DNA of 51,094 nt from Thiosulfativibrio sp964601165 (GCA_964601165.1 CAZRMK010000003.1:1-51094); one strand, 5' to 3'. Counted from the stretch's first letter, positions 24,688 through 34,983 are shown. Notes: generated by a model not told the origin, from the letters alone. Made by a program: numbers and translations.

Positions 24688-26226
24688 TTACTTGTAAACC
24701 ATATTAGCAGCTGTACACGCCCAGTGGTGAGGGGGATAGTTTAATGATGAAGATTTTTTTATTTTGGAATTTAGTTCACTTTCTTCCAAGCCAGTATTTT
24801 CGAGTACTTTTTCAAACTCTTCTCTAGATCTCTGGTGGGCTTTAAATAGCATCATTTGCACTCGACTTTGCACATTAACCTTACCACTGCCACTGGTTTC
24901 AATAGGACAAAAGATAGCTTCAGGATAACGAGCGGTGATTAAACTTTGTACCCCGTCAGAAATACCTGAACTTGGCATGCAACCAAAGGGCTTAACCGAT
25001 ATTACCATATGGGCGCGTTTATCCTCTACTGTGTCAATTAATTTCGCAACTTCTAAATGCCCTTCGCCGCCTTTAATAAGCGTGTCATAATGTTGGCCGG
25101 CAAGATCTGCTAATTTTTTCATATCTGGCAGATGGTGATGTTTAAGCCCAATGGTAAGAGCAGATATCCGAAACCATGCCTTAAGACCAATCATAGCGGT
25201 TTTATATAATAATAATTTTTTAACTACTGATTTACCCCCCAGACCTAAACGGGTATGATCCTGCCCGCGTAAATGACGCCGTTTTTCAACCCCATCAATC
25301 TTATCCCACATGAGATAGAATAGCCAGTTAGAAACCGGTTGAATAGTAACTTCTGCCCCTTCCTGCTCAAGAAAGCTCTGCAATTCATAATTACCTTCAC
25401 CTTCCGTAGTCATCGCCCAAAACTCGCCAATAATACTCACTTTAGGCTTAACTTCTAACCAATTTACCTCAACCTTTTCTAAAACTTTACGACAACGCCA
25501 TAAAGCGAGTGTCACAGAGTTATTTTCCTCAAAAGCTGTCACCAAAATATCTTTACAAATTTGCATGGCTTTATTAGTTGCTCCAGCTTCAACTTCATAA
25601 GGCCTTAAACGATAACCCATAAGATTAAGCACATCACCTGCAACAACCGCTTTAATTAGACCAAGATAAAAACTAGAGTCAAACATTATGCCCGATTCTT
25701 TATTAACATCCTTAATTTCCAACTGCTGATCAAACAGTAATATACGAAAGCCACCGAAGCCAGCATCTCGCAAAGCCTTACGATATTCAGTAAGATACAT
25801 TCCAAAACGGCAAGGTCCACAACTGCCACCTGTGGCAAAAACGTGATTGTTAATAATAGACTCTCGTGACAAGCCACCAGCTTCAAGTGCTTGTAAATGC
25901 TTAATCAAATTCCCCACTGTATAATAGGTAGGGTTGCATTGTCCACGATTGCCAAACTCCTTACCAATCCGTAAAGCCTCATTATTAGGTACGCTAAAGT
26001 TCTGCACCTGATAACCTATTCCTCTTAGAGCAGCAGCAATAAGGGTATCGTGATTTAATGTTAGACCAGAAACCCAAATAGTAGTATGGGAGCGTTGGTC
26101 TGCAGTAAACTTAATAGGGGCAGTCTCACGCCACTGAGCTTTTTCTACATAGGTATTCAATTCTAGAGGAGAACTCTGGGGAGACAGCTGTTGGACTTTA
26201 ATATCTGCTAACGAGGAAATGCTCAT
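24688..26226 (-). CDS. 2-hydroxyacyl-CoA dehydratase-like component (archerase partner, COG3580/3581-type)
   Basis: This 512-residue protein is rich in Cys-containing motifs: GNRGQCNPTYYT (C97), GGSCGPCRFGMY (C136, C139) and KPFGCMPSSG in the C-terminal third. These resemble the iron-sulfur cysteines of the D-component of 2-hydroxyglutaryl-type dehydratases and the proteins fused to them in large dehydratase-activase-related systems. Its start overlaps the stop of the 1184-residue activase by 4 bp (ATGA overlap), so the two are translationally coupled. The physiological substrate is unknown. Aerobic gammaproteobacteria often carry this system without any dehydratase pathway, so it may act on another reduction. 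Confidence 0.8.
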   Translation of the reverse strand: MSISSLADIKVQQLSPQSSPLELNTYVEKAQWRETAPIKFTADQRSHTTIWVSGLTLNHDTLIAAALRGIGYQVQNFSVPNNEALRIGKEFGNRGQCNPTYYTVGNLIKHLQALEAGGLSRESIINNHVFATGGSCGPCRFGMYLTEYRKALRDAGFGGFRILLFDQQLEIKDVNKESGIMFDSSFYLGLIKAVVAGDVLNLMGYRLRPYEVEAGATNKAMQICKDILVTAFEENNSVTLALWRCRKVLEKVEVNWLEVKPKVSIIGEFWAMTTEGEGNYELQSFLEQEGAEVTIQPVSNWLFYLMWDKIDGVEKRRHLRGQDHTRLGLGGKSVVKKLLLYKTAMIGLKAWFRISALTIGLKHHHLPDMKKLADLAGQHYDTLIKGGEGHLEVAKLIDTVEDKRAHMVISVKPFGCMPSSGISDGVQSLITARYPEAIFCPIETSGSGKVNVQSRVQMMLFKAHQRSREEFEKVLENTGLEESELNSKIKKSSSLNYPPHHWACTAANMVYK

Positions 26227-29200
26227 GAATTTTTCTCCTTAATCGATTTCTTAAGACTGCTAAGCGGGATGCTAAATTGTGCCACAGGCTTAGGCTTATC
26301 TAAAATAGCTTTGGTACGAACATAAAGCTCATCACCTTCTTCATCTTGCGTATCTGCTTGTATATCTGTTTGTGCATTTTTATGCTGAATTTTTAACAAT
26401 TCACTGCGACGAGCCAATGAATAAGCAAAGGTTTTAATCCTAATCGCAAAAGATCCTCCCGGCTTATTAGCGTCTAAATCATGCATCATTAGGCGCGGCG
26501 TTTCGGCAGCTTTAAGAATTGCATCAATAATGCCGTAGGTAGGAGCATCGTGACCACACTTAAAGCTAGAAATATCTAGCACTGCTAAATTAGGATGACG
26601 GGCAGCAAACTTGGCTGCCCAAACCTTTTGCGACGAATTAGTTGAATAGTTTTCTGGCCACACATCACGAATATCAAAAACGTCTGTTATCCTGCCAGCA
26701 CTCAGGTCAGCATGAAAAAAACCTTCTAGCCATGCTGGGTCTCTAGGCAAAGAACGCAAAGAAAGCACTGGATAACCCAGTGCTTGTAATTCTTCAGGAA
26801 TTCCATGGTGCAATCCAGGATCAGAATGATAGGGCCTACCCAACATAAGTACCGCAATACGCCCAGTCTTTTCGACATCGTCTAAAATTGCACGACCTCT
26901 ATCTTGCAAAGTCTGCTCTAAAGCCTCCAGAGCCTTCCAAGCCTGCTTAAGAGCAAAATCATGCTCATCACGAGTAATTTGTAAACGCTCTCCCCATGCT
27001 TCCCACAGCTGATGATTAAATAAATGTGGTTCATTCATAGTTAGAGCTGGGTCAAGGTACTCAACTCCTGCCTTAGCAAAAAAATCGACCTCTTTGGTAA
27101 AAGCTGCCCGTAACACTTTTGGGGTTCCACTGACCATAGGACAAGTAGTGTCATCAACAGTATGACTAATAAAATTAGGTAAATGGGTCACACAAGGAAA
27201 AAATATAAAATCTAACGGCCCGGTACGCTTGTTAAAATTTTTATCAAATAATAAATTATGAATATGTGCTTGTGAACATTTGCTGGGATAGCAAGGGTCA
27301 ACCGAACCATATTTACCGCCTGCGGTGAACATTTCTTCTGAAGTTTCATCACTCCATACAACATGACGCTTATTTATTCCCAAAGTTTCAAAATAAGTAC
27401 GCCACAACGGAGCAACACTGTAGTTATTAAGCACACGTGGCAAACCTATTTTAAGCTTGCTACGATGCTCAATCGCTGCTTGACTACTGCGTTGAAAGCC
27501 TCTTTTGTCTAGCATAAACTTGGCAAACCATCTTTTAAAAGGTGGGCTAGCCATTTTTTCCACTTCCAATTCTGGTAACGGCTCAGGATCGTACAAATGC
27601 TTAAAGGTAAGCGAAGCTTCAAGCTCCACCATACTAGGATATTGCCGTGACAAACCACGCCGATGAGACACCAATGCGGTTAGTGCTTCTTTACTTTCTA
27701 CCGTACCCTTCTCACAAGCAAAACCCGCTATGTAGCGACTGGTTCCGCCGTCTGGCAAAAAAGTATCAATAAAAGTACGGCTACAATCATTGGGGCAAAA
27801 ATGACAGGTAGTGGTTTCATCACAAAGAGTTTCATACTTAATATTAATCGCTGCTTCTAAGCCAATAAAACTAGAATGACCTTGTGCTTGTACAACCCGT
27901 AAGGTTTCCATTGCTGCGCCTATTGCACCTGCTTCACCACAATGCGGGTGAACACGAACCTCAGCACCGGGGACTCGCTCACGAATATAATCGACCTGAG
28001 CTTTGAGTGCCGCCTGATTCTTTTGGGTTCCGCCTTGCAGGACGAAAAAGTTCCCCAACTCAGACAACCTAGGGACTCCAACCACATATTGCCAGATATT
28101 TTTAGGTAAAACACGAGCCAGACCCGCTAATAACTCCTCTTTACGATAGCCTTCTTTCTGAAAATTTACTCGATCAGAATCCAAGAATACCGCACAACCA
28201 TAATTAAAATCTGGTGATAATGTTGCCTTAAAGGCAACCTCGGCATAATCTTCAACCGCAACAGAAAATTGATCTGCCATAGCTTGTAACAACATGCCAT
28301 TACCAGCCGAACACTGGTTAGACAATTTAAAATCTTTGATTTCTCTATTTTCTAAAAACAATACTTTAATATCTTGCCCGCCCACATCACAGACCACATC
28401 AGCCTGTGGAAAATAATGCCGAGCTGCCATCATGTGAGCAATAGTTTCAACAATATTAACATCTGCGTGCAGTGCTTTTTCTAATACTGGGGCTGCATAG
28501 CCAGTTGCACCAAAACCAATAATCTCCAGTGTCGCACCTTGCTGTTCAACCTGCTGTTTAAGTTCCGCCAATAAATCCTTGGTATCTTGTATCGGATTTC
28601 CCTTACTAAGTCGGTAAGCCTTGCACAGTATTTCACCTTCTTCATCTACCAGAACCACCTTGCTAGAAGTCGAACCCCCATCCAATCCAACCACTCCTTT
28701 TACTACTTGCCCAGCGGCAAATTTAGCGGGTTTAAAAGGAGGAATCTTAAATTCTGATAGAAAGGACTCTAACTCTTCAGGGTTCTTGACAAGAGCAGGA
28801 CCGGCACTGTCTTTAAGTCGTGCTGAACGATCAGAGGTACAATAAGAATGCAGGGGTTCAACCCCGCGATAAGGAGTCTTTTCAACGCCAGATTTATCTA
28901 GTAAACCAAATAATACTGCTCCATAGGCGGCAAAATATTCTGCATTATCTGGCACCATAATAAGCTCATCTAAAGGCAAGCTACGATCATACTCATAATC
29001 CCGATCGCGCCAAGTTTCAGGAATTCGTTTACGCCAACATTCTTGCAAAAAAGGCAAATAAGTATTCGGCCCACCCAGCAATAAAACTTTTGCCCTTAGA
29101 GTATTACCACGAGTCAATACCGACAAATTCTGATGCACAATCGCATCCGCCAATGAATTCATAATTTCTTCAGCAGCAATCCCTGTTTTAACTAGATTAA

Positions 29201-29777
29201 CTATATCGGTTTCGGCAAATACTCCACATTTAGCAGCAACATGATGTAAACGGCTATCATCAAAAGTAATATTAGCTAAAGCTTCTGATGGCAAGCCTAC
29301 TTTAATTAAACACTTATCAATCGTCGCCCCAGTACCAGAAGCACATTTATCATTCATCGAGGTAATAGCAAGGCGTTCATCACTACCTTCACGTTGTTGA
29401 AAAATAATGATTTTTGCATCTTGCCCGCCCAATTCTATAACAGAGCCAACATCAGGATGCAAAGCTTCAACTGCCACCGTAACCGCATTGACTTCTTGAA
29501 TAAAACGCGCTCCCACTGGCTCACACAAAGGCTCAGAGCCAGAGCCAGTCATATAGACCACCACATCTTCTAAGGCAAAATCTGGAAAAGCCTTTTCTAT
29601 GGTTTGTAAAAGCTCTAAAGTTTTTTCAGCTTGCCGAGTTTCGTGACGCTGATAATCTTTCCATAAAATATCTCGACTGATAGGGTCAACCACAACAGCT
29701 TTAACGGTAGTAGAGCCGACATCAACACCGATAAGAAGTTGATGATTTTTGGCATTGTCCTGCACTTTATTGTCCAT
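26223..29777 (-). CDS. Tandem BadF/BcrA-type ATPase fused to a DUF2229-like domain (archerase activator)
   Basis: This 1184-residue protein has two ASKHA ATPase domains. Domain 1 has GVDVGSTTVKAVVV at 17-30, GGQDAK, and cysteines C145 (DKCASGTG) and C183 (AAKCGVF). Domain 2 has GLDGGSTSSKVV at 364-375, GGQDIK, and C489 (NQCSAGNG) and C528 (YGCAVF). The two pairs are spaced 38-39 residues, as in the cluster-ligating cysteines of the HgdC homodimer (C127 and C166, from memory). A cysteine motif CHFCPNDC follows near 670 and then a DUF2229-like region. It probably injects low-potential electrons driven by ATP. The role here is unknown. Confidence 0.85.
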   Translation of the reverse strand: MDNKVQDNAKNHQLLIGVDVGSTTVKAVVVDPISRDILWKDYQRHETRQAEKTLELLQTIEKAFPDFALEDVVVYMTGSGSEPLCEPVGARFIQEVNAVTVAVEALHPDVGSVIELGGQDAKIIIFQQREGSDERLAITSMNDKCASGTGATIDKCLIKVGLPSEALANITFDDSRLHHVAAKCGVFAETDIVNLVKTGIAAEEIMNSLADAIVHQNLSVLTRGNTLRAKVLLLGGPNTYLPFLQECWRKRIPETWRDRDYEYDRSLPLDELIMVPDNAEYFAAYGAVLFGLLDKSGVEKTPYRGVEPLHSYCTSDRSARLKDSAGPALVKNPEELESFLSEFKIPPFKPAKFAAGQVVKGVVGLDGGSTSSKVVLVDEEGEILCKAYRLSKGNPIQDTKDLLAELKQQVEQQGATLEIIGFGATGYAAPVLEKALHADVNIVETIAHMMAARHYFPQADVVCDVGGQDIKVLFLENREIKDFKLSNQCSAGNGMLLQAMADQFSVAVEDYAEVAFKATLSPDFNYGCAVFLDSDRVNFQKEGYRKEELLAGLARVLPKNIWQYVVGVPRLSELGNFFVLQGGTQKNQAALKAQVDYIRERVPGAEVRVHPHCGEAGAIGAAMETLRVVQAQGHSSFIGLEAAINIKYETLCDETTTCHFCPNDCSRTFIDTFLPDGGTSRYIAGFACEKGTVESKEALTALVSHRRGLSRQYPSMVELEASLTFKHLYDPEPLPELEVEKMASPPFKRWFAKFMLDKRGFQRSSQAAIEHRSKLKIGLPRVLNNYSVAPLWRTYFETLGINKRHVVWSDETSEEMFTAGGKYGSVDPCYPSKCSQAHIHNLLFDKNFNKRTGPLDFIFFPCVTHLPNFISHTVDDTTCPMVSGTPKVLRAAFTKEVDFFAKAGVEYLDPALTMNEPHLFNHQLWEAWGERLQITRDEHDFALKQAWKALEALEQTLQDRGRAILDDVEKTGRIAVLMLGRPYHSDPGLHHGIPEELQALGYPVLSLRSLPRDPAWLEGFFHADLSAGRITDVFDIRDVWPENYSTNSSQKVWAAKFAARHPNLAVLDISSFKCGHDAPTYGIIDAILKAAETPRLMMHDLDANKPGGSFAIRIKTFAYSLARRSELLKIQHKNAQTDIQADTQDEEGDELYVRTKAILDKPKPVAQFSIPLSSLKKSIKEKNS

Positions 29778-30105
29778 AGTAACTTTAGACCTCCCCTAGA
29801 TTTAAACTTACATTTCAATGAGCTTCGACGCCAGTTTACTACAAACAAAATAATAAATAAAGGGGTTATTTACCCTTGTTTTTCATAAGGTTATTTAATA
29901 TATTATTAAGAGCTGTCACCCCTAAATATTTTATTAAACCAATACACGTCTTATCATACTCTTTAAGAGCTCCATCGTAACGATTACTATCCAAACACCT
30001 AGTTAGAGAGTTACAATAAAAGACCTTTGCATAACTTAAAGTAGCAAACATATTTCTCAAATTTTTTAAACTTCTTCAAAGTTAACTTTGCAAAGGTCTC
30101 TTATT
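29778..30105. other. Intergenic region with a weak ORF and a family C remnant
   Basis: The 328-bp gap contains a 64-codon minus-strand frame (29866-30060) beginning inside the remnant element at 30020-30100. Its translation (TRCLDSNRYDGALKEYDK...) has no recognised domain and no Shine-Dalgarno, so I do not call it a gene. The rest shows no clear promoter signal. Confidence 0.5.
30020..30100. mobile_element. Shortened family C element, 81 bp
   Basis: The left end AGACCTTTGCATAACTT and right end GCAAAGGTCTC are kept, while the interior is shortened to about half of the 160-bp copies. The AATAGCTAGCTATT core is missing. It ends 5 bp past the RND stop codon. Confidence 0.65.
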
Positions 30106-33100
30106 TTATTTTCGAACCACGAGTCGATAAATCAGTGGCACAGTAAATAAGGTAAGGATGGTTGAAAAACTGATGCCCCATACAATTGCCGTGGCGACAG
30201 GACCGAAAATAAGTGACGAGCCACCGATGCCAAGTGCCAGACCCATCAAACCCGCCATGGTGGTGATCGCTGTTATCATAATGGGGATAAGACGACGACG
30301 CGCAGCGTAGATAATAGCGTGTGACAAACTCATGCCTCCGGCACGGCGTTCGTTGGCGGCTGACATCAGAACAATAGCGGAGTTAACGGCGATACCTGAT
30401 AAGGCGACCATACCATACATGGTATAGAGGCTGAGCGGATTGCCTGAAAAAAACAAGCCATAGGCTGCGCCTGTAAATGCCATTGGAATGGTAAATAAAA
30501 CAATCAGGGGCTGTAAAAAACTATTAAATAGTGTACCAAGAATTAAGTACATTAAACCAACGCCAAGAATAAATAGTACTACCATTGCATCAAGTGCTTC
30601 TTCAATATCATCTAATTCGCCAGAAAAATCGAGTGTAATACCTGGGTGCTTGTAAGAGATTTGTTGCCAACCATGTAGGAGTTTTTTATTAACCTCTATA
30701 GTATCAATAATGGTTTTATCCAAATCTGCCTCTAGCGTAATTGAACGGCTAAAATTATGGTGTTTTAGGCTTGTATAGCCTGTTTTAACTTCGGTTTTTA
30801 TTAACTCACCCAATGCAATATTGCCACCATTCGGGGTTGCAATTGGCGTAGTAAGCCACGCACCTATATTATCTGTTTCTCGGCTAGCGGCTCGCACACG
30901 TAAATTTACTAACTCTCCATCATTGCTAAGCTGGGCGACATTTTCGCCATCGGTCAATAGGCGTAATATCCTCACAACATCAACGGGGTTTAAGCCGACA
31001 CGATTAATGGCGGGTAAGTCTAAACGAGTAATGAGCTGATTACTTCCAAGAGAGGCGTCGGAGGTGATATCTTTAACTCCTTCAATTGAAGTCAATACCT
31101 CGGTCAAGGACTGGATTGCCTGACTAATTTTTACATAATCATCACCACGAACATGTACTCTAATTGGCTTGGCACTTGGCATCCCACCCGCTAGCTTCAA
31201 TAAACTCACCTCCGCTCCTGCTGGCGGGCTGGCTTGCAGCAATTCTCGTAATCCGTTCACCACCTCATCCACACTGCGACTATTGTCTGTAGGATCAGCT
31301 AAACTCACAAAAACCTGACCATAAACATCCCCAAACAATGGCTCTATTTCAGTAAAACTTAATCCACTATAAACCACCGTAGCTCGAACTTCTTCTGGTT
31401 TTAGCCAATTCAGAGCCTTTATTTCTATTTCACGTGTCGCCTGAGTAGTTTCCTGCAAGGGGGTACCCGCTGGCATTTCAAGGTTAATATAAAAAACTCG
31501 CAAAGGATCGGCAGCAAAAAAATCAGTGGTAATACGCCCGGTAGAAAGCAATCCTACTGCGGACACAAAGGTGGCAAGCAACAGCAACAGGGTTAAAACA
31601 GGATGACGAAAACTTTTTACCAACAAGTGAGCATAGAGATTTTGCATGCGTTTTAAAAAACGTTCCCGAGAGCCCCTTCGGTTGATTTTCAAGCGGAACA
31701 TATGGATTTGTGAAGGTAATATCCAAAAAGCTTGCAGCAAGCTAATGGCGAGAGCAAGCGCTACCACTAATGGAACTACCCTCATAAAATCTCCCAAAAC
31801 ACCTGGTAACAGCATTAGCGGTAAAAATGCCGCCATAGTGGTCAATACCGCCGCAAAAATTGGCCAACCAACTTCTTGCATTGAATTAATCGCGGCATCA
31901 ATAGAGGTATCACCTTTTCTCAACCTATTCAATATTGCTTCCACCATAACCACTGCCACATCCACCAGCATACCCAGTGCAATCACCACCCCTAGTAATA
32001 CGGTTAAGTTAAGCGTTTCACCAATCATAAACAGGGTAACAAAAACACCTGATAGCGAAAATGGAATAGTTATAGCCACAAGAAGACCTATACGCCAGCC
32101 AAGAAATAACCAGCTGACCAGCAAAACTAAAAGCAAGCCTTGCAAGGCATTGTTTTCCATAATGTTAATAGCACTTCGTGTGGGTAATGTCTGGTCATCC
32201 ACTAACACTGCGGTAATACCTTTTATAGAATGCTGTGCATTGTAAGCATCAATATAGCGTTCAATATCTTCTATCAAATCAATTGTATTAGCTTGTGAGC
32301 TTTTCATAACTGCAAACATAACCGCAGGCTTACCATTAAACTTAACTTCCTGAGTAGCATCAGCACGCCCAGTTACAACCTGTGCTAACTGTCCCAGCAT
32401 CACCTCATTTGGACCACTTTCATCTGGTGGCAAGGGTACTCGCAAACGTGCTAGCACCTCTGGTTCAATACTTTGCCCTAAATGACGCACTAACCACTGT
32501 TGCTCACCGACTATAAGCTTACCCACTGCCAGATCCTGCCATTGGCTTTTAACAATATCCGCCAGTTGAGCAGGGGTTATATGATGTGCGGCAAGTGCAT
32601 TAACATCTATAAGAACCTGCAGTTCTGGATCATCTAGCCCAATCGTATCAACCCTGTCTACACCTGTAATTCGCTCTAGTTCACGTTTCAACATACGAGA
32701 TTGACTGCGTAAATTTTCATCATCAGCTTGTCCGGTTAATACCACCACGGCACTTGGAAAAGCATTATTACTGGTAAGCTCCAGCACTATTGATTCTTCA
32801 GCATCAGCTGGTAACGCACCCTTAGCATTTTGAATTTCTCGACGTAAATCATTAATATGTTTATCGAAAACACGTTCATTCACATCATGAAAACGTATTA
32901 AAATACTAGATAAACCAACGCGCGACGTACTCGAAACAAATCTTATATCTTTTAAATTGCGTAAAGCATCTTCCAATGGCTGGGTCACCCGCATTTCTAC
33001 ATCTTCTGCACTCGCGCCTGGTAAAGCGGTCACGACAGTAATCCAGTTAAAATTTATTGTTGGGTCTTTTTGACGTGGTAATTGTTGATAAGATAGTGCC

Positions 33101-33168
33101 CCCATGACTAATACTAAAATCAATAGCAAAGAGGTAAGAACTGTATTTTTTAGCAATGCACGAATCAT
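30106..33168 (-). CDS. RND efflux permease, second pump
   Basis: This 1020-residue proton-driven RND permease has the duplicated architecture: N-terminal TM, periplasmic porter loops and two blocks of TM helices. In TM4 the relay motif reads LGMLVDVAVVMVEA, keeping the first Asp but with valine where AcrB has a second Asp. The second-half motif GIAVNSAIVL lacks the AcrB lysine. Such changes occur in other RND branches and need not mean loss of transport. The adaptor upstream overlaps by 4 bp. Substrate is unknown. Identity to the first pump is low, so it is not a recent duplication. A shortened family C element follows its stop. Confidence 0.92.
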   Translation of the reverse strand: MIRALLKNTVLTSLLLILVLVMGALSYQQLPRQKDPTINFNWITVVTALPGASAEDVEMRVTQPLEDALRNLKDIRFVSSTSRVGLSSILIRFHDVNERVFDKHINDLRREIQNAKGALPADAEESIVLELTSNNAFPSAVVVLTGQADDENLRSQSRMLKRELERITGVDRVDTIGLDDPELQVLIDVNALAAHHITPAQLADIVKSQWQDLAVGKLIVGEQQWLVRHLGQSIEPEVLARLRVPLPPDESGPNEVMLGQLAQVVTGRADATQEVKFNGKPAVMFAVMKSSQANTIDLIEDIERYIDAYNAQHSIKGITAVLVDDQTLPTRSAINIMENNALQGLLLVLLVSWLFLGWRIGLLVAITIPFSLSGVFVTLFMIGETLNLTVLLGVVIALGMLVDVAVVMVEAILNRLRKGDTSIDAAINSMQEVGWPIFAAVLTTMAAFLPLMLLPGVLGDFMRVVPLVVALALAISLLQAFWILPSQIHMFRLKINRRGSRERFLKRMQNLYAHLLVKSFRHPVLTLLLLLATFVSAVGLLSTGRITTDFFAADPLRVFYINLEMPAGTPLQETTQATREIEIKALNWLKPEEVRATVVYSGLSFTEIEPLFGDVYGQVFVSLADPTDNSRSVDEVVNGLRELLQASPPAGAEVSLLKLAGGMPSAKPIRVHVRGDDYVKISQAIQSLTEVLTSIEGVKDITSDASLGSNQLITRLDLPAINRVGLNPVDVVRILRLLTDGENVAQLSNDGELVNLRVRAASRETDNIGAWLTTPIATPNGGNIALGELIKTEVKTGYTSLKHHNFSRSITLEADLDKTIIDTIEVNKKLLHGWQQISYKHPGITLDFSGELDDIEEALDAMVVLFILGVGLMYLILGTLFNSFLQPLIVLFTIPMAFTGAAYGLFFSGNPLSLYTMYGMVALSGIAVNSAIVLMSAANERRAGGMSLSHAIIYAARRRLIPIMITAITTMAGLMGLALGIGGSSLIFGPVATAIVWGISFSTILTLFTVPLIYRLVVRK

Positions 33169-34256
33169 AAATCAATCCCTTGCTCTTGATCCACAGGATA
33201 TTTTCTCTTTAGCTGCATACCGTCTTGCAGACGATGCTGACCCTTGATTATGACTGGCATTTCAGCTTTCCAATAAGAAGGTACTAAGGCAGGACGCCCA
33301 ATTTGGGCATGGGGTAAAATATGAAATTTTGCTTGGTCATTTTCCAGCACAAACACACCTTGCTGGCCATTTCTAGTCACCACATATTGTGGCGGAACAT
33401 GTAATCTATCGTCTTCTAGCATCAATTCGCCATGTAAGCCAATCAGTTGTGCCGCGGGTGCTTTAAACCAAAGTTGAGCCATACGCTGATTGCTTTTCAG
33501 AACACCACTTTGACGTAACCACTCCACCTGTACTGAGTGCTGGTTTTGGGCTTGCCAGACAGCAGGCTTGCCACGCAACGCTTCAGCAAGCATGACGGGA
33601 ACACTGACTTTAATTTCAGCCATATCTACACGAACCACATTAACAATAGGCAAGCCCACAGACATCCACTGACCCTTGCCGGCAAAAATTCTTGTTACTA
33701 CCGCATCATAAGGAGACATAATGACACAACGCTGAATGGCGCGCGCTGCCATCATGCCTTTCACACGCAGACCTTCAATATTAGCCTCAATACCCTGTAC
33801 CTGGCTAAGAAGTTCATCAACCTGAATGGTGGCGACATGTTGGCGTGATTCAAGGTTTTTAAAACGTTTAAGCTGTAACTTGGCAAGTTTCAGTTTTGAT
33901 TTTGCTTCCTGTTGACGGTGTTGATTGAGTTTAAGTTTATCTTCTGTATCACGACAATCCAGCTTTGCAATTACATCACCTTTATTGATCTTTTGACCTG
34001 GACGAACCGGCAACTTTAGTAAGCGAGCATTCAGCTCACTGCTGATATCACTTTCAGTATGAGGTACTATCGAAGCCGTAAAATAATATTTTGGGTAATG
34101 CGTCAATGCCTTTAAAGGGGAGGATTCCACCGTAAACGCATAAACCGTTTGTGGCACACTGAGCAATAGACCAACCATACTCAGTTGCAAGCAGAATAAA
34201 AAAAGCTTATTTGGCTTGATCGCCAAAGTAGAATAAGCATAAGAAGCTATTATCAT
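33165..34256 (-). CDS. RND periplasmic adaptor of the second pump
   Basis: This 363-residue adaptor has an N-terminal hydrophobic segment at about 19-41, the likely signal or anchor. A lipoyl half follows with LPVRPGQKINKGDVIAKLDC, where C99 follows the lipoyl-like turn. The helical hairpin runs from about 100 to 170, with a second lipoyl half SPYDAVVTRIFAGKGQWMSVG. It couples the RND permease to an outer-membrane channel. Its stop overlaps the permease start by 4 bp, so the pair is a unit. No lipobox is evident and no outer-membrane gene accompanies it. Confidence 0.88.
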   Translation of the reverse strand: MIIASYAYSTLAIKPNKLFLFCLQLSMVGLLLSVPQTVYAFTVESSPLKALTHYPKYYFTASIVPHTESDISSELNARLLKLPVRPGQKINKGDVIAKLDCRDTEDKLKLNQHRQQEAKSKLKLAKLQLKRFKNLESRQHVATIQVDELLSQVQGIEANIEGLRVKGMMAARAIQRCVIMSPYDAVVTRIFAGKGQWMSVGLPIVNVVRVDMAEIKVSVPVMLAEALRGKPAVWQAQNQHSVQVEWLRQSGVLKSNQRMAQLWFKAPAAQLIGLHGELMLEDDRLHVPPQYVVTRNGQQGVFVLENDQAKFHILPHAQIGRPALVPSYWKAEMPVIIKGQHRLQDGMQLKRKYPVDQEQGIDL

Positions 34257-34292
34257 AGTGATGCACCTTTTAAAGAACTAGGTTTTCTCCAA

Positions 34293-34326
34293 GAGACCTT
34301 ACACCTATAATTTATGCAAAGGTATC
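34293..34326. repeat. 34-bp minimal family C derivative
   Basis: Two 17-bp halves resemble the family C termini, GAGACCTT on the left and ATGCAAAGGTATC on the right, directly joined. It lies 37 bp upstream of the second pump's adaptor gene. Confidence 0.55.
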
Positions 34327-34389
34327 TTTAAGGAAACACTGAACATGTAATGGTCAAGTAAAACTGTAAGCTCTCTAAGCTTGCAATAG

Positions 34390-34983
34390 TTAGTTAATCA
34401 GGACTTTCTTAATACAACGTGAGATTGTATAATCTTTACCCTGTTTAACTTTCTCGTAGTTGCCAAAAACCTCCATAAAATTGCGTTTCATGTATTGACG
34501 CAAACCATTAATGGTAACCACTACAAACTGCCCGCCTGGAGATAACTGCTGATGCACATCATGTAACAAAATACTTAACATTTCTTTACCTACCTTTGCA
34601 GGAATATTAGATACTGCAGTAGTGAACTGAATGTTTTTTGGTACCGCACTTAAACCATTAGACAAATAAGCTTTAGCGTGTGATAAATGATTTTGTTGAG
34701 CATTTTTATTGGCATAATCTACTGCCACAAAATCCTTATCTACCATATGTACTTCTCCTAACGGAGCGCAAGCAGCAATCGCCAGCCCAATCGGGCCATA
34801 ACCACAACCAATATCTAAGACGATTTCACCTTCTTTTATGTCTAGGAACTTCAAAAATAAATTAGTACCAGAATCTATTTCTCGTGGCGAAAACAACCCC
34901 CAAGTGCTATTAAAAGTTAAGGCATGCCCTTTTAGCTCTGCTTGAAACTGAATATCTTGTTTTAATTTTGCAATTTTGTTCAT
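34390..34983 (-). CDS. Class I SAM-dependent methyltransferase, RsmC-like small-domain family
   Basis: This is a 197-residue protein from the ATG at 34983, which has AGGAAA about 7 nt upstream. An upstream in-frame ATG at 35037 runs almost into the rep start and is less likely. The SAM motif I is VLDIGCGYGPIGLAIA. The following SNIPAK takes the place of the usual NPPF catalytic motif, a modest deviation. Family members methylate rRNA guanines or unknown substrates. It is divergent from rep, with a 61-bp gap. Confidence 0.8.
   Translation of the reverse strand: MNKIAKLKQDIQFQAELKGHALTFNSTWGLFSPREIDSGTNLFLKFLDIKEGEIVLDIGCGYGPIGLAIAACAPLGEVHMVDKDFVAVDYANKNAQQNHLSHAKAYLSNGLSAVPKNIQFTTAVSNIPAKVGKEMLSILLHDVHQQLSPGGQFVVVTINGLRQYMKRNFMEVFGNYEKVKQGKDYTISRCIKKVLIN

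Noticed and set aside
29866..30060. 64-codon minus-strand ORF in the archerase/RND gap
   Set aside because: It starts inside a shortened family C element, has no ribosome site and no recognised domain.
31646..32245. 199-codon plus-strand ORF within the second RND permease gene
   Set aside because: It lies wholly antisense to a clear conserved membrane protein and its composition is typical of a shadow frame.
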